64,000 bases of DNA from Rubellimicrobium sp. CFH 75288. Its GTDB lineage: Bacteria > Pseudomonadota > Alphaproteobacteria > Rhodobacterales > Rhodobacteraceae. The stretch is taken from positions 124,001 to 188,000 of the forward strand of contig NZ_WYDP01000001.1 of the NCBI RefSeq assembly GCF_009904055.1. The letters are read 5' to 3'. Made by a program: the position numbers and the translations under genes. A model generated the notes under the pieces. That model was not told where the DNA came from. It ran no database searches and was given only the letters and a program-made list of their open reading frames with translations. This document shows, piece by piece, positions 48,359 through 58,682 of this stretch; positions within the stretch are counted from its first letter, which is position 1; every line of letters starts with the position of its first letter.

Positions 48359-49633
48359 TCAGTGCGGGCCGATCCGGCGGCGCACCCGCCGCAGGCCGGC
48401 CCAGGCGGCGACCACGACCAGCGGCGTGACCACCGCCGCCGTCCAGGTCTTGCCGAGCACCTCGGCAGCGGGCCCCAGCAGATACAGGAGCAGCCCCACG
48501 GCGTAATAGCTGATCGCTACCACCGACAGGCCCTCCACCGTGTGCTGCAGCCGCAGCTGCAGGTCGGCGCGGCGGTCCATGCTCTCCAGCAGGGCCTGAT
48601 TCTGGCGGCTGCGCTCCACGTCCACCCGCGTGCGCAGCAGGTCGCCCGCCCGCACCGCCCGCTGGGCCATGGCCTCGAGGCGCCGGCGGGTGGAGGCCGC
48701 CGTCCGCATCGCCGGATCGAAGCGCCGCGCCATGAACTCGGCCAGAGTCTGGCGTCCCTCGAACCGCGTCTCGCGCAGCGCCGCAACCCGCTGATGCACG
48801 AGCGCCTCGTAGGCTTCCGTCGCCCCCATCCGGAACGAGGAGCGCGCGATCAGCGCCTCGAGCAGCGCGGAGACGTCGAGCAGGGCATGCAGCGATTCCT
48901 CCGCCTGTTCCGAGCCTGCCATCCCGGCCACCAGCGCCGACAGGCGCCCCTCGATCCCCGTCAGTTCCGCTCCCATGCCGCGCGCGCAGGCAAAGCCCAG
49001 CATGGAGACCGCCTTGTAGGTCTCGATCTCGCACAGCCGCTGCACGACCCGCCCGATCCGCAGCGGACCGGCGCCCGGCCGCGCCCAGATGGCGAAGCGG
49101 ACATGGCCGGCCGGATCGATCCGGAAATCGGTCGCCGCCACGATCTCGTCGTCGAGCATCCGCGACAGGACAAGCGATTCGGGCACGAACCACCCCTCGG
49201 CCGCGGCGGCGATCCCCTCGTCGGTCTCGGCCCGCTCCAGATGCAGCAGGGCCGAGGTCAGCCGCGGGGCGGGCGCGGCGGCCAGCCAGTCGGGCGGGAA
49301 GCCCTCGAAGAGGGCCGGATCAAAGGGGCGCCGGCTGTCCTCGCCCAGCAGCGTGTAGGTGACGAACTCCGTATGGCTCTCCCATTTCAGGGCGTGCCGC
49401 CCCAGCCGGCCGTACCAGTGCGTCGCCCCCGGCGGAGGGTGCGGGGCCCCGAATCGGTCGAGAAGGTCCAGAAGATGCGCCCGCTCCGCCTCGCGGTCCC
49501 GGCTCGCGGCCTCCTGCGGCGGCATCAGCGCCAGCAGCACCGCCCAGCCGGGTGCCTGCACGGCCGGAAAGGGCCGCGCGTGCAGCTCGTTGGCCAGATG
49601 AAGGCGAAGCGGATGATCGGCAAGACCGGGCAT
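48359..49633 (-). CDS. DUF3422 family membrane-anchored protein
   Basis: A 424-residue protein that begins with the DUF3422 hallmark LHLANELHARPFPA and ends with two transmembrane segments (about 365-385 and 393-412). The region between (about 230-340) is helical and charged and may form coiled coils. The family is widespread in Alpha- and Betaproteobacteria with no assigned function; the topology suggests a large cytoplasmic domain held at the inner membrane. It is encoded alone, in the same direction as the decarboxylase gene upstream. Confidence 0.85.
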   Translation of the reverse strand: MPGLADHPLRLHLANELHARPFPAVQAPGWAVLLALMPPQEAASRDREAERAHLLDLLDRFGAPHPPPGATHWYGRLGRHALKWESHTEFVTYTLLGEDSRRPFDPALFEGFPPDWLAAAPAPRLTSALLHLERAETDEGIAAAAEGWFVPESLVLSRMLDDEIVAATDFRIDPAGHVRFAIWARPGAGPLRIGRVVQRLCEIETYKAVSMLGFACARGMGAELTGIEGRLSALVAGMAGSEQAEESLHALLDVSALLEALIARSSFRMGATEAYEALVHQRVAALRETRFEGRQTLAEFMARRFDPAMRTAASTRRRLEAMAQRAVRAGDLLRTRVDVERSRQNQALLESMDRRADLQLRLQHTVEGLSVVAISYYAVGLLLYLLGPAAEVLGKTWTAAVVTPLVVVAAWAGLRRVRRRIGPH

Positions 49634-49716
49634 GGGGGCACTCTGCTGGGCAGGCCGGGCCGCCGCAATGCAGCCCGGCAGCAGCGATGCGGCCCAGGTG
49701 CGGCGCCGCCACGCCC

Positions 49717-50892
49717 TCAGATCGCCACCACCTCGAGCGGCGGAAAGCCGTTGAAGCAGACGGACGAATAGGTGCTCGTATAGGCGCCCGTGTTGCGGAT
49801 CAGCACCCGGTCGCCCGCCCGGAGCGTCAGGGGCAGGTTCACGGGCCGCTTCTCGTAGAGCACGTCCGCCGAATCGCAGCTCGGTCCCGCAACGATGCAG
49901 GGCCCGACCGGGTCTCCGTCCCGCTCGGTCGCGAACTGGTAGCGGATCGCCTCGCCCTCCGTCTCCGCCAGACCCGAGAAGCGCCCGATCGACAGATAGA
50001 CCCAGCGGTGCAGGTCCCGGTCCGACTTGCGCGACACCAGCACCACCTCCGCCGCGATCATCCCCGCCTCGGCCACGAGGCCGCGGCCCGGCTCAGCCAT
50101 CACGCGCGGCACCTCGCCCATGCGTTCGCGCACCATGGCCATGACGCCCGCGGCATACTCGGTCGGCGCCTCGATCGTCTCGCCGTAGAAGGCCGGAAAG
50201 CCTCCGCCGATGTTGAGCAGCGTCAGGCCGAAGCCGCGCGCCTGCGCCTCGGCCCAGACCGCCGCCACCGCGTCCAGCGTCGGCGCCCACATCTCCGACC
50301 GGCGCGTCTGGCTGCCCACATGGAACGACAGGCCCACGGGGCGCAGTCCCAGCTCCCGCGCCCGCGCCATCAGGCGCAGCGCGGTGGGCCCGTCGCAGCC
50401 GAACTTGCGCGTGAGCGGCCAGTCCGCCATCGACAGCTCGACGACGAGGCGGATATACACCTCCGCCCCCGGCGCAGCCTCGGCGATCTTCTCGAGCTCC
50501 TCCTCGGCATCGGCCGCAAACAGCGCGATGCCCCGCTCGTGGGCCCAAGCGATGTCCCGCAGCCGCTTGATCGTGTTGCCGAAGCTGATCTGATCCGGCC
50601 GCGCCCCCGCCTCGAGGCAGAGCGCGATCTCGCCCACGGAGGCCGCGTCGAAATGCGACCCGAGCGAGACCAGCCGGCGCAGGATCGCCGGGTGCGGGTT
50701 GGCCTTGACGGCATAATGGATGTCGGCCGCCCCCAGCCCCGCCTTCAGCGCGCGATACTGCGCCTCGACCCGGTCGGTGTCGAGCACCAGCGTCGGGCGG
50801 TCGAACGCCGCGTTCCGGCAGAAGGCTTCAAGCCGCGAGGGGACGTCAAAGGTGTGCGACGGGGCCGCGGCCCCCGCATGCAGCACGGTCAT
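49717..50892 (-). CDS. Fold-type III PLP decarboxylase (ornithine/lysine decarboxylase)
   Basis: A 391-residue enzyme of the alanine-racemase-fold decarboxylase family. The PLP lysine is Lys63 in YAVKANPHP; the histidine that stacks on PLP is in FHVGSQ; GGGFPAFY and EPGRGLVAEAG bind phosphate; and GPSCDSADVLYE holds the catalytic cysteine from the second subunit. This matches eukaryote-type ODC rather than SpeC, and would make putrescine from ornithine (or cadaverine from lysine). The 265 bases upstream, shared with divergent rluE, hold no gene I can support. Confidence 0.87.
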   Translation of the reverse strand: MTVLHAGAAAPSHTFDVPSRLEAFCRNAAFDRPTLVLDTDRVEAQYRALKAGLGAADIHYAVKANPHPAILRRLVSLGSHFDAASVGEIALCLEAGARPDQISFGNTIKRLRDIAWAHERGIALFAADAEEELEKIAEAAPGAEVYIRLVVELSMADWPLTRKFGCDGPTALRLMARARELGLRPVGLSFHVGSQTRRSEMWAPTLDAVAAVWAEAQARGFGLTLLNIGGGFPAFYGETIEAPTEYAAGVMAMVRERMGEVPRVMAEPGRGLVAEAGMIAAEVVLVSRKSDRDLHRWVYLSIGRFSGLAETEGEAIRYQFATERDGDPVGPCIVAGPSCDSADVLYEKRPVNLPLTLRAGDRVLIRNTGAYTSTYSSVCFNGFPPLEVVAI

Positions 50893-51157
50893 CGGTCATC
50901 TCCGACAGACGAAGGACCCCGAAGGGCCCGGTTCATTCCAAGGGAGACGTTACCGTCGCTGCATGAACCCGAGAGCGTGTGGCCAGAGGCGCGTGCGTTG
51001 GCGTCTGTGGCGCCCACATGGGGCCATTCGGCGAACCGATCAAGCCCCTTCTTGCCGCACCGCCGCGTTTTTCCGCCGCGTCGCCGCGCAGCCGGATAAC
51101 CCGCTGATCCGCCGGAGCCCGTTTGACGCCGCCGCGGGCCTGTGCCACCCCCGCCGC

Positions 51158-51733
51158 ATGGCCCGCCTCCTGCTCGTCCACAAGCCTTGGGGGATGCTGT
51201 CGCAATTCACCGACGCGCGCAGCCCCGCCCCGCGCGCCACCCTCTCGGCGCTCGGCCTGCCGCCCGGCTTCTACCCCGCAGGCCGCCTCGACCGCGACAG
51301 CGAGGGGCTGCTCGCGCTCACCGACGACGGCCGGCTTCAGGCGCGCATCGCCGATCCCCGCACCAGGATGCCCAAGACCTACTGGGCCCAAGTGGAGGGC
51401 GACCCGTCCGAGGCCGATCTCGAACCCCTCCGCCGCGGCGTGGTCCTCGCGGACGGCCCCACGCGCCCGGCCCGCGTCCGGCGCATCCCGCCCCCGGACC
51501 TTCCCCCGCGCGACCCCCCGATCCGCGTGCGCCTCACCGTGCCCGATTCGTGGCTCGAGATCACGATCGCCGAGGGGCGCAACCGCCAGGTCCGCCGCAT
51601 GACGGCGCATGTCGGCCTGCCCACGCTGCGCCTCGTGCGCGTGCGCATCGGGCCGTGGGCGCTGGACGGCCTCGCACCGGGCCAGTGGCGCGAGGAGCCA
51701 GTCCCTCCCGCCCTCGCCCCCCGCCACCGCTAG
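51158..51733 (+). CDS. rluE: 23S rRNA pseudouridine synthase RluE-like
   Basis: A 191-residue RsuA/RluB/E/F-family pseudouridine synthase without an S4 domain. The catalytic aspartate is Asp45 in [12 protein letters not shown]; also visible are KTYWAQVEG and the C-terminal [21 protein letters not shown], nearly identical to the RluE signature, so U2457 of 23S rRNA is the likely target. The start ([14 protein letters not shown]) is set by this family beginning; no strong ribosome site is visible. It overlaps the pntB stop by four bases, tail to tail. Confidence 0.87.
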   Translation: MARLLLVHKPWGMLSQFTDARSPAPRATLSALGLPPGFYPAGRLDRDSEGLLALTDDGRLQARIADPRTRMPKTYWAQVEGDPSEADLEPLRRGVVLADGPTRPARVRRIPPPDLPPRDPPIRVRLTVPDSWLEITIAEGRNRQVRRMTAHVGLPTLRLVRVRIGPWALDGLAPGQWREEPVPPALAPRHR

Positions 51734-53211
51734 GCCGCGATCCGCCCCAGGAGCGCCTCGAGCGAGGACTTGGCGTCGCCATAGAGCATCCGCGTGTTCT
51801 CGCGGAAGAACAGCGGGTTCTCGATGCCCGAATAGCCCGTCCCCTGCCCGCGCTTGAGCACGATCACGTGCCGCGCCTTCCAGACCTCCAGCACGGGCAT
51901 GCCCGCGATGGGCGATCCGGGGTCCTCCTGCGCGGCCGGGTTGACGATGTCGTTGGACCCGATCACCACCGCCACGTCGGTCGAGGGGAAGTCGTCATTG
52001 ATCTCGTCCATCTCGAGGACGATGTCGTAGGGCACCTTGGCCTCGGCCAGCAGCACGTTCATGTGCCCGGGCAGGCGCCCCGCGACGGGATGGATGCCGA
52101 AGCGCACCGTCTTGCCCCGCGCCCGCAGCCGCCGGGTGAGTTCCGCCACCGCCGCCTGCGCCTGCGCCACCGCCATGCCGTAGCCCGGCACGATCACGAC
52201 GGACTGCGCCTCCTCCAGCAGGGCGGCCGCGCCGTCCGGATCGATGGCGACCATCTCGCCATCGATGGCCTGCGCGCTCTGCGGGGCGTTGCCGAAGCCC
52301 CCCAGGATCACGCTGACAAAGGACCGGTTCATCGCGCGGCACATGATGTAGCTCAGGATCGCGCCCGACGCGCCGACCAGAGCCCCCGTCACGATCAGCA
52401 GGTCGTTGCCCAGCGTAAAGCCGATCGCCGCCGCTGCCCAGCCCGAATAGCTGTTGAGCATGGAGACGACCACCGGCATGTCCGCCCCCCCGATCCCCAT
52501 GATCAGGTGCCAGCCGATGAAGAAGCCCAGCGCCGCGAGCAGGAACAGCCACAGGAACCAGCCCGTCGCCAGATAGAGGACGAACAGCGCCGCCGACCCC
52601 ACGGCCGCGCCCAGGTTCAGCCAGTGCCCGCCGGGCAGCTGCCGCGCCCGCGAATCGATCCGCCCCGCCAGCTTGCCGAAGGCGACGACCGAGCCCGTGA
52701 ACGTCACCGCCCCGATCCAGACGCCCAGGCCCACCTCACCCAGGAGGATGTTGACCTCGGCCGCGGTCTTCTGCGCGATCACGGCGGCAAAGCCTCCAAG
52801 CGCCGCGATCTGCGCCGCCGCGCCCTCGATCCCGGCCGCCGCCTGCGCCTGCAGCCGCGCGACCCGGCTCAGCTCGAAATCGGCGTTCCAGCCGATGAAC
52901 ACCGCCGCCAGACCCACGAAGCTGTGCAGCGCCGCCACCAGCTGCGGCATCTCGGTCATGCGCACCCGCGCCGCAACGACGATTCCGGCCACCGCCCCCA
53001 GCGCCACCGTCAGCAGCACGACCCAGAGGTTTGCCACGCCCGGCGCCAGTATCGTGGCCAGCACCGCGACCGCCATGCCGGCGATCCCGTACCAGACCGC
53101 TCGCTTGGCGCTCTCCTGATTGCTCAGCCCGCCCAGCGACAGGATGAACAGGATCGCCGCGACGACATAGGCGGCGCCGACCACGCCGCTTCCCAGGAAT
53201 CCCGTCGTCAT
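51730..53211 (-). CDS. pntB: NAD(P) transhydrogenase subunit beta
   Basis: A 493-residue membrane subunit of the proton-pumping transhydrogenase: about nine transmembrane segments in the first 300 residues (domain II), then the NADP(H)-binding domain III with [46 protein letters not shown] and [17 protein letters not shown]. With PntA it makes NADPH from NADH at the expense of the proton gradient. It starts one base after the pntA stop. Confidence 0.95.
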   Translation of the reverse strand: MTTGFLGSGVVGAAYVVAAILFILSLGGLSNQESAKRAVWYGIAGMAVAVLATILAPGVANLWVVLLTVALGAVAGIVVAARVRMTEMPQLVAALHSFVGLAAVFIGWNADFELSRVARLQAQAAAGIEGAAAQIAALGGFAAVIAQKTAAEVNILLGEVGLGVWIGAVTFTGSVVAFGKLAGRIDSRARQLPGGHWLNLGAAVGSAALFVLYLATGWFLWLFLLAALGFFIGWHLIMGIGGADMPVVVSMLNSYSGWAAAAIGFTLGNDLLIVTGALVGASGAILSYIMCRAMNRSFVSVILGGFGNAPQSAQAIDGEMVAIDPDGAAALLEEAQSVVIVPGYGMAVAQAQAAVAELTRRLRARGKTVRFGIHPVAGRLPGHMNVLLAEAKVPYDIVLEMDEINDDFPSTDVAVVIGSNDIVNPAAQEDPGSPIAGMPVLEVWKARHVIVLKRGQGTGYSGIENPLFFRENTRMLYGDAKSSLEALLGRIAA

Positions 53212-53212
53212 C

Positions 53213-54784
53213 TCAGGACCGCTGGAACATCGACAGCATGCGCCGCGTCACGAGGAACCCCCCCACGATGTTGACCGAGGCGATCAGGATCGCGATCGCC
53301 GACAGGACCACGACCAGCCCGTTGCCGGACCCCACCTGCAACAGCGCGCCCAGGATGATGATGCCCGAGATGGCGTTGGTCACCGCCATCAGCGGCGTGT
53401 GCAGCGCGTGGCTCACGCCCCAGATGACCTGAAAGCCCACAAAGCAGGCCAGCGCGAAGACGATCACATGCGCCATGAAGCTCGCCGGCGCGACCAGGCC
53501 CAGCAGGAACAGCACCGCCGCCCCCGCCGCGATCAGCGCGACCTGCCGCCGCGTCTCGCCGCGGAATCGCGCCAGCTCCGCCGCCCGCCGCTCCTCCGGG
53601 CTGGGCTCCCGCGGCTTGGGTACCGGCTTGCGCGGCGCGATCGCGGGGACCTTGGGCGGCGGCGGCGGATAGGTCACAACGCCCGCATGCACCACCGTGG
53701 CGCCGCGGATCACGTCGTCCTCCATGTCGTGGACGATGGTCCCGTCGCGCGCGGGCGTGAGATCGGCCAGAAGGTGCCGGATGTTCGTCGCATAAAGGCT
53801 CGAGGCCTGCGCCGCCATGCGCGACGGAAAGTCGGTATAGCCGATCACCGTCACGCCGTTCTCGGTCGTGAAGCGCTCGTCCGGCACGGTCAGCTCGCAA
53901 TTGCCGCCGCGCTCGGCCGCCAGGTCCACGATCACCGATCCGGGCTTCATCGCCTCCACCATGTCCCGCGTCCACAGGACCGGCGCGGGCCGGCCGGGGA
54001 TCAGCGCCGTGGTGATGACGATGTCCACCTCGGGCGCCAGCTCGCGGAACTTGGCCAGCTGCTTCTCGCGGAACTCGGGCGAGGAGGGCGCGGCATAGCC
54101 CCCCGTCGCGGCCCCGTCCTGCGCCTCGTCGAAGTCGAGGAACACGAAGGACGCGCCCATCGACTCGATCTGCTCGGCCACTTCGGGCCGCACGTCGAAG
54201 GCCTGCACCACCGCGCCCAGCGACACCGCCGTGCCGATGGCCGCGAGCCCCGCAACCCCTGCCCCGATCACCAGGACGCGCGCGGGCGGCACCTTGCCCG
54301 CCGCCGTCACCTGCCCGGCCAGGAACCGCGGAAAGGCTCCGGCCGCCTCCACCACGGCGCGATAGCCCGCGATGTTGGCCATCGAGGAGAGCGCGTCCAT
54401 CTTCTGCGCCCGGCTGATGCGCGGCACCATGTCCATCGCGATCAGCGTCGCCCCCCGTTCGCGGGCGATGTCCAGAAGCTCCGCGTTCTGCGCCGGATAG
54501 ATGAACGAGATCAGCGTCTGCCCCTCGCGCAGCCGCTCCACCGTCCCGGGTTCGGGCGGACGCACCTTGACCACCACATCGGCAAAGGTCAGCAGCGCGG
54601 CCGCGTCCGGCACGACCTCCACCCCCGCCTCGCGGTAGAGGTCGTCGGAAAATCCCGCCGCTTCGCCCGCGCCGGACTCGATCAGGCACAGATGCCCCAG
54701 CTTCGCGATCTCCCGGGCCGAGGCCGGCGTCATCGCCACCCGCGCCTCGCCCGGCGCGGTCTCCCGCAGCGCGCCGACCTTCAT
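53213..54784 (-). CDS. pntA: NAD(P) transhydrogenase subunit alpha
   Basis: A 523-residue subunit in the full-length (fused) proteobacterial form. The alanine-dehydrogenase-like NAD(H) domain I spans about 1-385 ([52 protein letters not shown]), followed by a Pro/Lys-rich linker and four transmembrane helices (about 415-510). MKVGAL is the standard start. No ribosome site stronger than a GG-rich stretch is visible. It forms an operon with pntB. Confidence 0.95.
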   Translation of the reverse strand: MKVGALRETAPGEARVAMTPASAREIAKLGHLCLIESGAGEAAGFSDDLYREAGVEVVPDAAALLTFADVVVKVRPPEPGTVERLREGQTLISFIYPAQNAELLDIARERGATLIAMDMVPRISRAQKMDALSSMANIAGYRAVVEAAGAFPRFLAGQVTAAGKVPPARVLVIGAGVAGLAAIGTAVSLGAVVQAFDVRPEVAEQIESMGASFVFLDFDEAQDGAATGGYAAPSSPEFREKQLAKFRELAPEVDIVITTALIPGRPAPVLWTRDMVEAMKPGSVIVDLAAERGGNCELTVPDERFTTENGVTVIGYTDFPSRMAAQASSLYATNIRHLLADLTPARDGTIVHDMEDDVIRGATVVHAGVVTYPPPPPKVPAIAPRKPVPKPREPSPEERRAAELARFRGETRRQVALIAAGAAVLFLLGLVAPASFMAHVIVFALACFVGFQVIWGVSHALHTPLMAVTNAISGIIILGALLQVGSGNGLVVVLSAIAILIASVNIVGGFLVTRRMLSMFQRS

Positions 54785-54924
54785 GACCTGCCCCCGCCCC
54801 GTTCAGCCGGCGCCGTGCCCCGGCCCCGGATGCTTACCCCGCTGCCCCGCGGCTTCACAAGCGCGCGATGGCTGCGCCGCCGCACCGGCGGCCGGCCGCT
54901 GTCGCAGGCCGACCACGGCGCCGC

Positions 54925-55308
54925 TCAGGCCGCCTGCCGCGGCACCGGCCGCGCGGCGGGCTGTCGCGCGCGCCGCCGAGCCGCAAGACCCGCCAGCGCA
55001 TAGAACAGCATCGTGCCCCCGCCCCAGCCCAGAAGGTAGATGCCCAGCAGCAGCAGCACGTCCACGGGCCCGCCCACGTCGCGCGGCGACGAATTGGTGA
55101 CCGCCCACATGAAGACGAGCGCCGCCAGCCCGCCGGCCAGCCCCGCCACCTGGCTTCCCACCAGCCGGCGGAAGCGCAGTCCGTCGCGCCGCAGCACCAG
55201 GACGAACAGCACCGTCACCAGCACGGCGGCCGCGATCAGCACGGGCAGCCACAGGCCCAGCATCTCCCAGAACACGGCCCACAGGACGCCGGGTGTGATC
55301 TCGCTCAT
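54925..55308 (-). CDS. DUF5368 family small membrane protein
   Basis: A 127-residue protein with three strong transmembrane segments (about 8-36, 45-70 and 78-105) and an arginine-rich cytoplasmic tail. The start MSEITPGVLWAVFWEMLG is typical of the DUF5368 family seen in Rhodobacterales. GAGGAGGAG precedes the ATG. It begins ten bases after the stop of the SQR-like gene, so the two are almost surely one operon; a role as membrane partner or quinone-side anchor of that oxidoreductase is a guess. Confidence 0.75.
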   Translation of the reverse strand: MSEITPGVLWAVFWEMLGLWLPVLIAAAVLVTVLFVLVLRRDGLRFRRLVGSQVAGLAGGLAALVFMWAVTNSSPRDVGGPVDVLLLLGIYLLGWGGGTMLFYALAGLAARRRARQPAARPVPRQAA

Positions 55309-55318
55309 GGGCTCCTCC

Positions 55319-56650
55319 TCAGGCGCGGCCGCGCAGCATGGCGACATAGGTGGCCTTCAGCGCGGTCTCCTTCATCACCCAGGGGATCCACAGCTCCTCC
55401 AGCGGCGCGATCAGGCCGGGAAAGGACGGCACGAGGTTGTCGTTGTAGTCGAACTCGATCAGCATGGCCCGCCCGATCCGCGTGATCAGCGGGCACGAGG
55501 TGTAGCCGTCATAGGCCGCCCCGCTCTGCCGCCCGGCCAGATCGGCGACCAGGTGGTCGGTGACGACCGGCACCTGCCACTTGACGCTCGCGGCCGTCTT
55601 GCCCTTGGGCACCCCGGCCGTGTCGCCCACGGCGAAGACGTTGGGATAGCGGACATGGCGCAGGGTGGCGCGGTCCACCTCCAGATAGCCGTCCGCCGCC
55701 CAGTTGCCCTCCCGCCAGGGCAGCGGGCTGTTGCGCACGGCCGGCACGGCCCGCATCGGCGGCACCACATGGATGAAGTCCCAGCCCTGCTCCACGTCGC
55801 CCTGGGGCGTCGCATAGGTGGCGATCCGCCGCCCCGGATCGACGGCCTTCAGCACATGCTCGTAGCGCACCCCGATCCCGCGCTGGTCGTAGAGCATCCG
55901 CACCCGCTCCGAGACGATGGGCACGCCGAACAGCACCGTGTTGTGGGCGTGATAGATCAGCTCCGACCCCGCGCGCGTGCCCCGCCGCGTCAGGATGTCC
56001 TCCACGATGAAGGCGTATTTCAGCGGCGCGCCCGCGCATTTCATCTCGCCCGGCGGGCGGCCGAACAGCGCCACGCCTCCCCGATCGGCAAAGGCCGACA
56101 TCGCCTCGTAGGTGGCGCGCGCCGCCTGCGCCCCGGCATAGACCGACCCGATCCCGTTCGTGCCGATCAGCCCGACATCCATCCCCTCGATGCCGGCGTA
56201 GTTCAGCTCGAGCCCCGTGGCGACCACAAGATAGTCGTAAGGAAGCCGCTGGCCCGAGGCGGTGACGACGGTGTTCGCCTCCGGATCGATCTCGGCGGCC
56301 GCTTCCTCGATCAGCGTGACCCCCCGCGGGACGTAGTCGCGCGTCCGCGACAGCACATAGGAGGGCGGCCGCACCCCCGCCCCCACCAGCGTGTAGCCGG
56401 GCTGGTAGTGATGCTCCGCCCGCCCGTCCACCAGCGTGATCGCGGCGCCCTCCAGCCCGGCCGCCAGGCGGCTGGCCATCGACAGGCCCGCGGCCCCCGC
56501 GCCCGCGATCACGATGCGGGCCTGCGTGCGCACCTGCGCCGCCGCCGGCCGTCCCCATCCCGCCAGTCCCGCCGCGCCAAGGCCCAGCCCCAGCCCCAGA
56601 ACGGCCCGCCGGTCCAGCCGGACCCGCCCGTGTCCGTCTGCGTCCTCCAT
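55319..56650 (-). CDS. Type II-like sulfide:quinone oxidoreductase with Tat signal
   Basis: A 443-residue FAD protein. N-terminal DRRAVLGLGLGLGAAGLAG with RR looks like a Tat signal (cleavage near AAAQV). FAD binding: ARIVIAGAGAAGLSMASRLA (about 44-63) and the second FAD motif VFAVGDTAG (349-354). Two redox cysteines stand in the contexts of type II SQR: Cys205 in MKCAGAPLKYAF and Cys386 in DGYTSCPLIT; the short C-terminal amphipathic helix (WIPWVMKETALKATYVAML) suits membrane docking. It would oxidise sulfide to sulfane sulfur and reduce ubiquinone. Type II enzymes usually lack a Tat leader. An AT-rich promoter with an inverted repeat lies upstream. Confidence 0.82.
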   Translation of the reverse strand: MEDADGHGRVRLDRRAVLGLGLGLGAAGLAGWGRPAAAQVRTQARIVIAGAGAAGLSMASRLAAGLEGAAITLVDGRAEHHYQPGYTLVGAGVRPPSYVLSRTRDYVPRGVTLIEEAAAEIDPEANTVVTASGQRLPYDYLVVATGLELNYAGIEGMDVGLIGTNGIGSVYAGAQAARATYEAMSAFADRGGVALFGRPPGEMKCAGAPLKYAFIVEDILTRRGTRAGSELIYHAHNTVLFGVPIVSERVRMLYDQRGIGVRYEHVLKAVDPGRRIATYATPQGDVEQGWDFIHVVPPMRAVPAVRNSPLPWREGNWAADGYLEVDRATLRHVRYPNVFAVGDTAGVPKGKTAASVKWQVPVVTDHLVADLAGRQSGAAYDGYTSCPLITRIGRAMLIEFDYNDNLVPSFPGLIAPLEELWIPWVMKETALKATYVAMLRGRA

Positions 56651-56690
56651 GCCATCCTCCCTCGCGCGCTGCCATCCGGCGCGCCCGTAA

Positions 56691-56719
56691 TATTCACATT
56701 TTCATACTTCTGTATGCAA
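56691..56719 (-). promoter_or_regulatory. Candidate promoter and operator of the SQR-like gene
   Basis: In a conspicuously AT-rich patch the minus strand reads TTGCAT-N17-TGAATA (-35 at 56719-56714, -10 at 56696-56691), about 40 bases before the SQR ATG. CATAC-N4-GTATG (56703-56716) is a perfect inverted repeat inside the spacer, ideally placed for a repressor such as the ArsR-type sulfide sensors SqrR/BigR. The regulator identity is inferred; no arsR gene adjoins it. Confidence 0.5.
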
Positions 56720-56805
56720 CAGCGGCGTTCCCGCTGCAACCCCGCTTCCGCTGGGCAGCCGTGCACGATTGCGCTAGAGCCGCCGGTGAGAAAGGACTCC
56801 GCCCC

Positions 56806-57999
56806 ATGCCCACCGATTTTGCCCGGACCCGCGCGCTCTTCGACCTGCCGCCCGGTCTCGCCTATCTCGACGGCAACTCGCTCGGCCCCCTGCCGCGGGC
56901 GGCGCGCGCGCGCATGGACCGGGTTCTCCGGGAATGGGGGCACGAGCTGATCGGGGGCTGGAACCGGTGCGGCTGGATGGACCTGCCCCTCTCCCTGGGC
57001 GATCGCATCGGCCGGCTGATCGGCGCCGCGCCCGGCCACACGGTCGTCGGCGACACGCTGTCGATCAAGGTCTATCAGGCGCTCGCCGCCGCCCTCGCCC
57101 TCAACCCGACCCGCAGGATCGTCCTGTCCGACACCGGCAACTTCCCGTCCGACCTCTACATGGCCGAGGGCCTCCTGCGCACCCTGGGCGAGGGCTACGC
57201 GCTCCGCCTCGCCGAGCCCGAGGCGCTCGAGGACGCGATCACCGAGGAGGTGGCCGTGCTCCTCGTGACCGAGGTGGATTACCGCACCGGCCGCCGCCAC
57301 GACCTGCCCCGCCTGACCGCGCGGGCGCATGCGATGGGGGCTCTCGCCGTCTGGGACCTCGCCCATTCGGCCGGCGCCTTTCCCGTGGAGACGGCCAGCG
57401 GGGGCGCCGACTTCGCCGTGGGCTGCACCTACAAGTTCCTCAACGGCGGCCCCGGTGCACCCGCCTTCCTTTCCGTCGCGCCCCGCCATGCCGAGGCCGC
57501 GCCGGCCGCGCTCCAGGGCTGGCTGGGCCACCGCGCCCCCTTTGCCTTCGACCTCGCCTATGCCCCCGCCGCGGGGGTCGGACGCTTCCGCGTCGGCACG
57601 CCGCCCGTCCTCGCCATGGCCGCGCTCGACGCCGCGCTCGACGTCTGGGACGGCGTGGATCTCCACGACCTGCGCGCCCGCTCGCTCGAGCTGGGCGACC
57701 GGCTGATCCGCGGCGCGCTCGCGGCCTGCCCGGACCTCTCCCTCGCCACCCCGCCCGAGCCCGCGCTGCGCGGCAGCCAGGTCAGCTTCCGCCACCCCGA
57801 GGGCTATGCGGCCATGCAGGCGCTCATCGCGCGCGGCGTCGTGGGCGACTTCCGCGCCCCCGACATCATGCGCTTCGGCATCACCCCCCTCTACCTGGGC
57901 GAGGCCGAGATCGACCGCGCCGTGGAGGCGCTCGCCGAGGTGATGGGCCGCCGCCTGTGGGAGGACCCCGCCTTCCGGCGCCGCGCCGCCGTCACCTAG
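56806..57999 (+). CDS. kynU: Kynureninase
   Basis: A 397-residue fold-type I PLP enzyme that cleaves kynurenine to anthranilate and alanine in tryptophan degradation. Matches include YLDGNSLGPLPRAARA, GNFPSDLYMAEGL, VWDLAHSAGAFPV, and the PLP lysine Lys210 in GCTYKFLNGGPGAPAF, with C-terminal RFGITPLYLG. AAAGGA lies ten or so bases before the ATG. It shares the AT-rich gap with the SQR gene on the other side; kynA and kynB are not nearby. Confidence 0.92.
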   Translation: MPTDFARTRALFDLPPGLAYLDGNSLGPLPRAARARMDRVLREWGHELIGGWNRCGWMDLPLSLGDRIGRLIGAAPGHTVVGDTLSIKVYQALAAALALNPTRRIVLSDTGNFPSDLYMAEGLLRTLGEGYALRLAEPEALEDAITEEVAVLLVTEVDYRTGRRHDLPRLTARAHAMGALAVWDLAHSAGAFPVETASGGADFAVGCTYKFLNGGPGAPAFLSVAPRHAEAAPAALQGWLGHRAPFAFDLAYAPAAGVGRFRVGTPPVLAMAALDAALDVWDGVDLHDLRARSLELGDRLIRGALAACPDLSLATPPEPALRGSQVSFRHPEGYAAMQALIARGVVGDFRAPDIMRFGITPLYLGEAEIDRAVEALAEVMGRRLWEDPAFRRRAAVT

Positions 58000-58682
58000 C
58001 GCAGCCAAGCCGCATAGTCGCTGACCAGCAGGCGCAGGGGCGGCTCGTCCTCCTCGATCGCGCTGAACCGCCCGATCGGATCGCGGAACACGTTGTCGGT
58101 CTCGTCGTCGTTGACGGTGCTGACCTCGCCCACCAGCACCGTGCCTCCTTCGCCCCAGAAGGCGTGCCAATCGCCCGGCAGCAGCGTCACGCTCTCGCCC
58201 GGGCGCAGCCGCAGCCGCTCGCCCGCGCGATAGGGCCGCGCGATCCCGTCGCACATCACCGTGCCGCCCGCGCTCTCCGAGAACCGCCCCTCCTCGTCCG
58301 ACCCGTGCAGCTCCACGATCAGGTCGGCCCCGCCGCGGTTGATGATGTCCTCGGCCTTGATGACGTGCGTGTGGTGGGGCGACAGCTGCCCGTCATGGCA
58401 GATCAGCAGCTTCTCGGCATAGCACATCCCCCGCCCCGCGCGCAGGTCCTCCAGCCGCCCGTTGCGCAGCGTGAACAGGAACAGGCCCATCCGGTCGTAG
58501 TCGCCACCCCCGAAATCCGTGATGTCCCAGCCCAGTCGCGCATCGATGATCGCCCGCGCCTCGGGCGCGCGCCGGCGGAACTCGTCCGGCGTCCAGTTCG
58601 CGAAGGGCGGCAGGGTAAAGCCGTGATGGCGGATGATCCCCTCCGCCTCGCGGATGATCGCGTTGACCCGGCTGCGCTGCAT
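57996..58682 (-). CDS. D-lyxose/D-mannose ketol-isomerase (cupin)
   Basis: A 228-residue cupin of the D-lyxose isomerase family, the same size as the characterised E. coli O157 enzyme. Metal-binding residues are visible in SPHHTHVIKAEDIINRGG (His, His, Glu) and LPGDWHAFWGE (His). The opening MQRSRVNAIIREAEGIIRHHG matches family members. GGGAGGGAG precedes the ATG. It interconverts D-lyxose and D-xylulose. Its stop overlaps the kynU stop by four bases; no sugar transporter or kinase is adjacent. Confidence 0.85.
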   Translation of the reverse strand: MQRSRVNAIIREAEGIIRHHGFTLPPFANWTPDEFRRRAPEARAIIDARLGWDITDFGGGDYDRMGLFLFTLRNGRLEDLRAGRGMCYAEKLLICHDGQLSPHHTHVIKAEDIINRGGADLIVELHGSDEEGRFSESAGGTVMCDGIARPYRAGERLRLRPGESVTLLPGDWHAFWGEGGTVLVGEVSTVNDDETDNVFRDPIGRFSAIEEDEPPLRLLVSDYAAWLR

